NCBI GenBank assembly: GCA_051453625.1
Contig: JBOZIK010000001.1
Location: 128,447,326 to 128,511,325, forward strand
Direction: 5' to 3'
DNA length: 64,000 nt
From: Welwitschia mirabilis
Lineage: Eukaryota; Gnetophyta; Gnetopsida; Welwitschiales
The notes below the pieces were generated by a model. It ran no database searches, was not told where the DNA came from, and worked only from the letters and a program-made list of their open reading frames with translations. Both the position numbers and the translations under genes were made by a program. Shown here in pieces: positions 58,912 to 64,000 of this stretch (positions are counted from its first letter, which is position 1; every line of letters begins with the position of its first letter).

Positions 58912-60062
58912 AAATATGTCTAGACTAAACTTAAAGTAAAACAAAATGAAAATATCTATCATTAAAAAGACATCTATACTAAATGAATTGATGAAAGACA
59001 TTTGTTATTGTGAAGATGTCTATGCTAAACTAAAAACGGTAACAAAATATGGTTTATGCTAGTATGATAACAATGACATACCATCTATTTTTCATGAATC
59101 CAAGGAAGTTTTTTGTAATAAATTATTGATGTCTAAGGATTAAATACATAGTATCTCGAAGTTCATTAGAATCTGAGTAGATTAATTTAAAATGTCTTTC
59201 ATGTTGAAGACATCCACTTATGAAAGACATCTATCATGTTGAGAACATCTATTCTAAAAATTTAGATAAATAAGATAGCTATTGAATGACTAAAACTAGT
59301 CATTTGTAAGAATTATGCTATGTTCACAGTGTTTTAAATAGTTATTTCATTAGTGAAAAGGTCTATAATAATTCATAAGTATAAAAGGCATAAAGAATGA
59401 GTATTGAAGAGTTACTTAAATGACTAATTGACATATCACAAGGGAAAATTTATTAACATAATGAAATGGATCCATCAATAAAGACATCTTCTGATTTATT
59501 ACACATCCATGGTTGCAAATTTAATATTAGATCATTGTGGATGATTGTATCAAGGAAAACTATAGCAAGGAGAACTCAACTAAATACAATTAGCACATCA
59601 TCTCAGAATTTTATTCTTTCATTACAGCTTTGATACTTCATTATTAGACTATTTGATCTATTCTCTAAATTCCTAGTCTAAAATCTTTTTATATATCTCC
59701 TTTTCTAGGGTTTCTTACTTAGATATTTTAAGGTATAAGGCAACCCTTATATGGGTGTGCTACTTTTGATTGTTAATTACTTGATTGCACTTTTGGATGT
59801 TAATTCATTATAATCCCTAATGGGAATAAAATGCTAACTTAATAAGAGCATCTCATTTAGTTTTAAGTTTGGTGATGCTTCAAAGCTACTATTTTGTAGG
59901 TCAAGGATATTCAGAGGTATGAAGGAAAGCTACCCTCTACATGTGAACATATCTACGTTAGGGAACCACATAAATAGGTAATACTTCAATTATGAAATTT
60001 ATTTATTAGTTGTCAAAGTTTTTATTTGGTCACATTCATCCCCTTTGAGTTTAACAATCCTT
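58912..60062 (+). repeat. SIRE-like 3' LTR, right part after the insertion
   Basis: The LTR resumes inside the AGATGTCT cluster ('aatatgtctagac', then AGACATCT near 58,968 and 59,227) and goes through 'tataaaaggcataaag' near 59,380, 'ggcaacccttatatgggtgtgc' near 59,738, and the end 'cacattcatcccctttgagtttaacaatcc' at 60,060. These blocks match 29.2-30.44 kb. Confidence 0.78.
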
Positions 60063-60469
60063 TTTTTTTTACTCCCATTGTAGTAGGAATAATTTTCTCT
60101 TTACATAAATATCATCATTTATTTATAATATTTAAGAATTTAATTTTAAGTATTTATAATTTGACTTATTTAAATTTTCACCTATAGATTCATGAACAAG
60201 TCTCATTAACTCTTCCTCGATTGCAATTAGATCATCAAATTTGAGTACTAATGAATCTTGTAAAATTAAGTTCCATGATTCATAAACTCATTAGAATAAC
60301 CAATTATGATATAGATTTTATATTTGTTTTGTATTTTATTTCATTATTATGAGACGTGCATGAAAAATTTACATCTAAATGTTCTTAAGTGATTATAAAA
60401 CACTCCCTCATCAAACATTTTTATATTGATAAATCTCTTCTTAAAGCTTTAATAGGAAGTTTATTATTA

Positions 60470-60504
<35 letters not shown>

Positions 60505-62570
60505 AATAGCTTCTATTTATAGGAATAATGGAATATATGTATTATATAACATGCTTCAAGTCATCCCCATGGCGGTTCTATTTCTTCTTTCAGCTACTTC
60601 CTTGAGTTGAGGTGCATAGGATGGATTTACTTCATATTAATTCTAACCTTTTCAAGTTCATTATGAAACTCATTTAATATGTATTCTCATCCTTCAACTA
60701 TAATAAACCTCTTGATTCATATATTTATTTTCTTTTCCATTAGTACAAGAAATACCTTGAAATTGTTCATCATTTAAGACTTATTTCATAAGAAATATAT
60801 GGAATGCATTCTACTATATTCATTAATAAAACCAAGAAAATAGTTCTTCCTTCTATGGAATAAATAAATAATGGTCCAAATAAATTACTATAGATTAATT
60901 CACATTTTATTTCTTTTATTTTTTTCCTATTTTTTACGAATGTCTTAAGAGGTATTTTATCTAATTGATAAGCTCCATAGACTAGCCCTTCAATTTTCAG
61001 TTATCAAATTTCTTCACTAACTTGATGTAGTTTTTCAAGAATATTGAAGCTTATATGTCATAACCTTTGATTTCAAAGCATTTATTAATTTGTTTTAATA
61101 AGTAAAAGATCTTTGTAAGTGGTATTTTTGGATTTTAATAAGGAACTTCTACAATCATAAACTAATTCAATATGTTTTTTCTCTTTTTTTATTATATAGA
61201 ATAATGTACTCTTCTTGTTACTAAATTTAGCTGTGTAGTAATCTTAAAGTAGAGATAAAATTAATAGTAACTTTATTTTAGAGTTTAAAATATCAAAGGA
61301 ATTTATTAAGGTTAGAAAAGAGAGATCCATAATTCTTGACTATTTTACTTTTAGTTTTATTCCATTATCAATGGTTTTATGTTTTATGATGTTATTCATG
61401 ATTGATATAAGGTTTATGGAGTATTCCTTTTTATTAGTGATATGACATGATAATTTTGAATCTATAATTCATGTTTCATTATCACTTATAGAAATTACTA
61501 AAAATTCCTCTTAATAAATCACATGATTACTTGTGATTGAAATTTTAAAGTTTATGTTCTTGTTCTTCTTGTTATTTTTATTTTACTTGTTCTTGTTTCA
61601 TGGGTGCTTTAGATTTTTAAAATAGTATTCTTATAAATGATGATTCATCTTATTACAAAATTTGAAAAAAAATTATATTTTTCTTTTGTATTTCATGTAG
61701 TGATGAAATGCCACAAGTTTCAGGCTTAGTTCACCTTCTTCTTATTCTTCTTTTGTTTTTTTTTTAAGGCTTAGTTTTCACCTGATAAACTTTTTTTATT
61801 ACTATTTCAAATTAACATGATTTATTAGCATGTTTTAAGACCTTAAGAAACACATACAACTTTAGGAATAATGCTTAATGTAAGATACTATTGCTTATTT
61901 CTTCATTCACCATAATACTTTATTCTTTAATTTTTGCTCTTAGGTCAATGATCTTATTCTTTAAATGTGTGATATTTTTATGATCTTTAATCTTAATTAT
62001 AAGAAGTTTATATATTCATGACTATTTTTATGATTCATTCTTAACTTGAAAGGTATTATTAAGATAGGCCCAAAGTTATTTAGGGTTCTTAACACCACAA
62101 ACTAAAGGATAAATTTTACCATTAACATTTATTACTATAATGATTCTAGGAAGTTATGCTTCTTCATTCTTTTTTATGAATATCTTTCATCTATGTAAAT
62201 TTTAAGTTCTTCTCCATCTACAATATCTTTAATCCTCATCTTCTAGATGGTATAGTTTGGGTAGTTAAGATTCATGTAATTTCAAAAGCATAACCCTAAT
62301 GTATTCATATTTATAGAGGTGAAATATGCCTTTTTTGTGTTCCATCTATTCTAGATGTTTTGATACTAAATTTATGTTTCTTAACTTTCATGTTATCATC
62401 AAGGGTGTGGGTTATTTTATCACAATTGTGTTTATAGTTTCTCTCTCATATCATCTAAAGCCTTTTATGCAAAAGAAAAAAATATAGGAAAAATTCAATA
62501 AAACATGAAATGAAAATAGGAATTCACAAAAATTAAAAATAAATGAAATAAGTTTTATAACGCTTATTGG
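60063..62570 (-). pseudogene. Ty1/copia gag-pol fragment, minus strand (not SIRE type)
   Basis: On the minus strand, gag pieces near 62,230-61,850 read MRIKDIVDGEEL, PK.LWAYLNNTF and YKLLII, like the UBN2 pattern. A protease start near 61,460 reads IDSKLSCHITNKKE (the 'IDSGATCHMTN' type). Integrase pieces follow at 61,080-60,600: a LRLGH-like region, then KNYFLGFINEYS (the 'YFVTFVDDYSR' block). No RT remains; the fragment stops at the SIRE-like LTR end. Stops are numerous. Confidence 0.7.
60472..60501. repeat. (AT)n microsatellite
   Basis: Fifteen uninterrupted AT dinucleotides within the copia integrase remnant. It creates an Ile-Tyr run in an accidental frame (60,389-60,610). Confidence 0.97.
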
Positions 62571-62572
62571 GG

Positions 62573-64000
62573 TGTGAGTTTATGTAATCTTGAAGTTCTT
62601 AGGTAAACTTATAAATCATATAACTTGCAAAAAGACACACGCTAGTATAAACGGGAGTTCACCTGAATTTTGTAATCCTAACGAAGGCACTAGGCTCAGA
62701 GTTAGAGAATTGATTTCCAAATGTTATTTTGGTCCTTTATCTTTTACTAAATAAAATTAAATAATAAAGTAAATGCAAATTAATGAAGATAAATGCAAGT
62801 AAATGAAAATGGAAATAAAATGGATTCACTTAGTTCTTAATCCTTCTATTATAAAGACTAGCTTCTAGTCTTTCTATCACAAATACTATCTTCTATAATT
62901 TACATCAATCAAGAAGAGTATCTACTAATTCTTAATTAACATAAACCATTAGATATACCAAGTATAATATGCAATATGAAATATGAATAAAATAGAAATG
63001 CAATGCAAACCTATTATTAACCAAGGTTAACCTTAACAAAGGTTAACCTCTTGATCTAAATAAATCCAAGTTTGTCACTAACTAAGATCAACTTAAACCA
63101 TAAGAAACATTCACATAATGAAAGTGAAAGAGAGTATTTGTATTAATCAAAAGAACTTTACATCCACTTACATCAGAATAACAACTCCTTAATGGAAGAG
63201 AGAAAACCTAACACCAAGGAAACCCCTTTCTACAGCTACTGGATGGACCTCCTTCCTTCAAGCTTCCATCACAAGCATATCAAGTACAAAAAATGGTTGG
63301 AATTAAAGGAGGGAAGGGTTATTTATAGTTTTACAATGAACTATAATCCTAGACATCTATTAAGAAAACCCTAACCACCTACATGGGCCACTTAACCCCA
63401 TTTACAATAGTATTTATTGCGGATATGTAAAATTAGTTGTCATCTTGTTCATTGTCTACATGACAGTGGGGACGACGTCATCTTATTTCCTTGGGTTATG
63501 TGCCCATATGATACTGTTAGCTCTGTGGATTACTCATGCATGTTACCAAGGTTGTCGTCCTATCTATTGTCCACACAACATAGGGGACGATGCCTTGGAC
63601 TGTGTGTTCATATGCTATCATCTGCTATATGGGTTTCCCTCACATTTGTCATCCTTCATGTCATTTAGACAACTAAGGGAATGATGCCCTACCATCATGT
63701 GCTACTGTCTAAGTGTTGTGCATGAGCGATTCTTATGTAGTTGTCTTTATGAGCTGTTGTCCCTTCTGTCATTGGGATGATAGGGGGGACGACACTCTTC
63801 CCAAGCTTCTCAAGTAGTGAAAATTGGTCTTCTTCACCTTTAGTCCTCCTTCATTATGCTAAGTATCAAATCATGCTTGAAATTCCTTTAATTATATCAA
63901 GAATTACATGTTTTCATGATCATCTTGTCATCTCTTCATAATTAGTAGAATTGCATTTAAACCTGTATAAATGTCTTGCAAAAGTACTCTAAATACACTA
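62573..64000 (-). repeat. Athila-type LTR, minus strand, best preserved copy
   Basis: Inverted relative of the LTRs at 5.67-8.07 kb and 42.77-44.40 kb. Minus-strand landmarks are TTGCAAGACATTTATACAGG (63,980-63,961), TATAAATAACCCTTCCCTCC near 63,320, GGAGGTCCATCC near 63,250, and an end near 62,573. It retains many CpG sites, so it is younger than the other copies. No primer-binding site follows its end, so it is a 3' LTR or solo LTR; a body, if any, lies beyond 64,000. Open frames here are not genes. Confidence 0.75.
63440..63800. repeat. Cluster of imperfect inverted repeats built on TCGTCCC/GGGACGA
   Basis: Four short inverted repeats of about 30-50 bases each: around 63,447-63,482, 63,552-63,592, 63,648-63,690 and 63,755-63,800. 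Each has arms like GTCGTCC/GGACGAC or TCATCC/GGATGA and a centre related to CATGACA or CACAACA. Decayed equivalents lie at 7,075-7,280 (copy 1), 37,490-37,530 and 40,771-40,799. Confidence 0.7.

Larger units (their letters stand above)
44403..60062 (+). mobile_element. SIRE-like copia element 2, 5'-truncated and interrupted
   Basis: It begins inside RT at the Athila 3' LTR end and continues through RNase H, spacer, env-like frame and a 3' LTR split by the Tekay-like element (48,962-58,911). Subtracting that insert, the LTR is about 1.44 kb, the size of the LTRs of SIRE-like element 1, which supports the nesting model. Gag, protease and integrase are absent from the visible flank. Confidence 0.8.

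Noticed and set aside
60389-60610. 73-codon frame with an Ile-Tyr repeat
   Set aside because: It is created by the (AT)n microsatellite inside a minus-strand copia integrase remnant.
63192-63684. Plus-strand frames of 60-83 codons in better preserved sequence
   Set aside because: They are antisense to the Athila-type LTR, overlap each other in different frames and match no protein pattern.

Overview
This window is plant nuclear DNA: A+T-rich (about 70% or more by eye), gene-poor heterochromatin built almost entirely of nested, heavily decayed retrotransposons. I find no intact host gene, no tRNA or rRNA gene and no CRISPR array. The element mix is angiosperm: Athila-type and Tekay/Del-type Ty3/gypsy, SIRE-type and other Ty1/copia, and an L1-type LINE. 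The sized N runs suggest an older draft scaffold. A woody dicot such as grapevine would fit, but the sequence does not prove a species. Most in-frame stops and lost motif residues fit C-to-T or G-to-A change, as expected from deamination of methylated cytosine, so nearly all open frames here are short accidents or pieces of dead genes.

Layout. (1) 1-8.07 kb: an Athila-like element on +, with gag, protease, RT, RNase H, integrase, a polypurine tract and a 2.4-kb 3' LTR. (2) 8.08-9.57 kb: the 3' tail and LTR of another element. (3) 9.57-15.66 kb: an L1-type LINE on -, apparently split by an LTR-like insert. (4) 16.1-17.3 kb: a copia RT/RNase H fragment on -. 17.8-18.3 kb: a probable solo LTR. 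(5) 21.14-30.44 kb: a near full-length SIRE-like copia element on +, with both LTRs, a primer-binding site, gag-pol and a downstream env-like/transposase_32-like frame. (6) 30.45-31.7 kb: a copia fragment on -. (7) 31.7-34.0 kb: a Tekay-like LTR on - with pol tail and polypurine tract on one side and a duplicated primer-binding site on the other. (8) 34.0-37.2 kb: mostly unassigned. (9) 37.2-44.4 kb: a second Athila-like element with gaps and a duplicated 3' segment. (10) 44.4-60.06 kb: a 5'-truncated SIRE-like element whose 3' LTR is split by a Tekay-like element at 48,962-58,911. That inner element carries a decayed LRR receptor-kinase gene in antisense between its LTRs. (11) 60.06-62.57 kb: a copia gag-pol fragment on -. 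(12) 62.57-64.0 kb: a better preserved Athila-type LTR on -, running off the window.

The observations most worth following are the receptor-kinase fragment inside a deleted Tekay-like element, arrays of a palindromic ACGT-core motif in both the LTRs and the pol-env spacer of the SIRE-like elements, clustered inverted repeats in the Athila-type LTRs, three tandem-repeat arrays in the Tekay-like LTRs, and an N gap whose two flanks are the same 54 bases.
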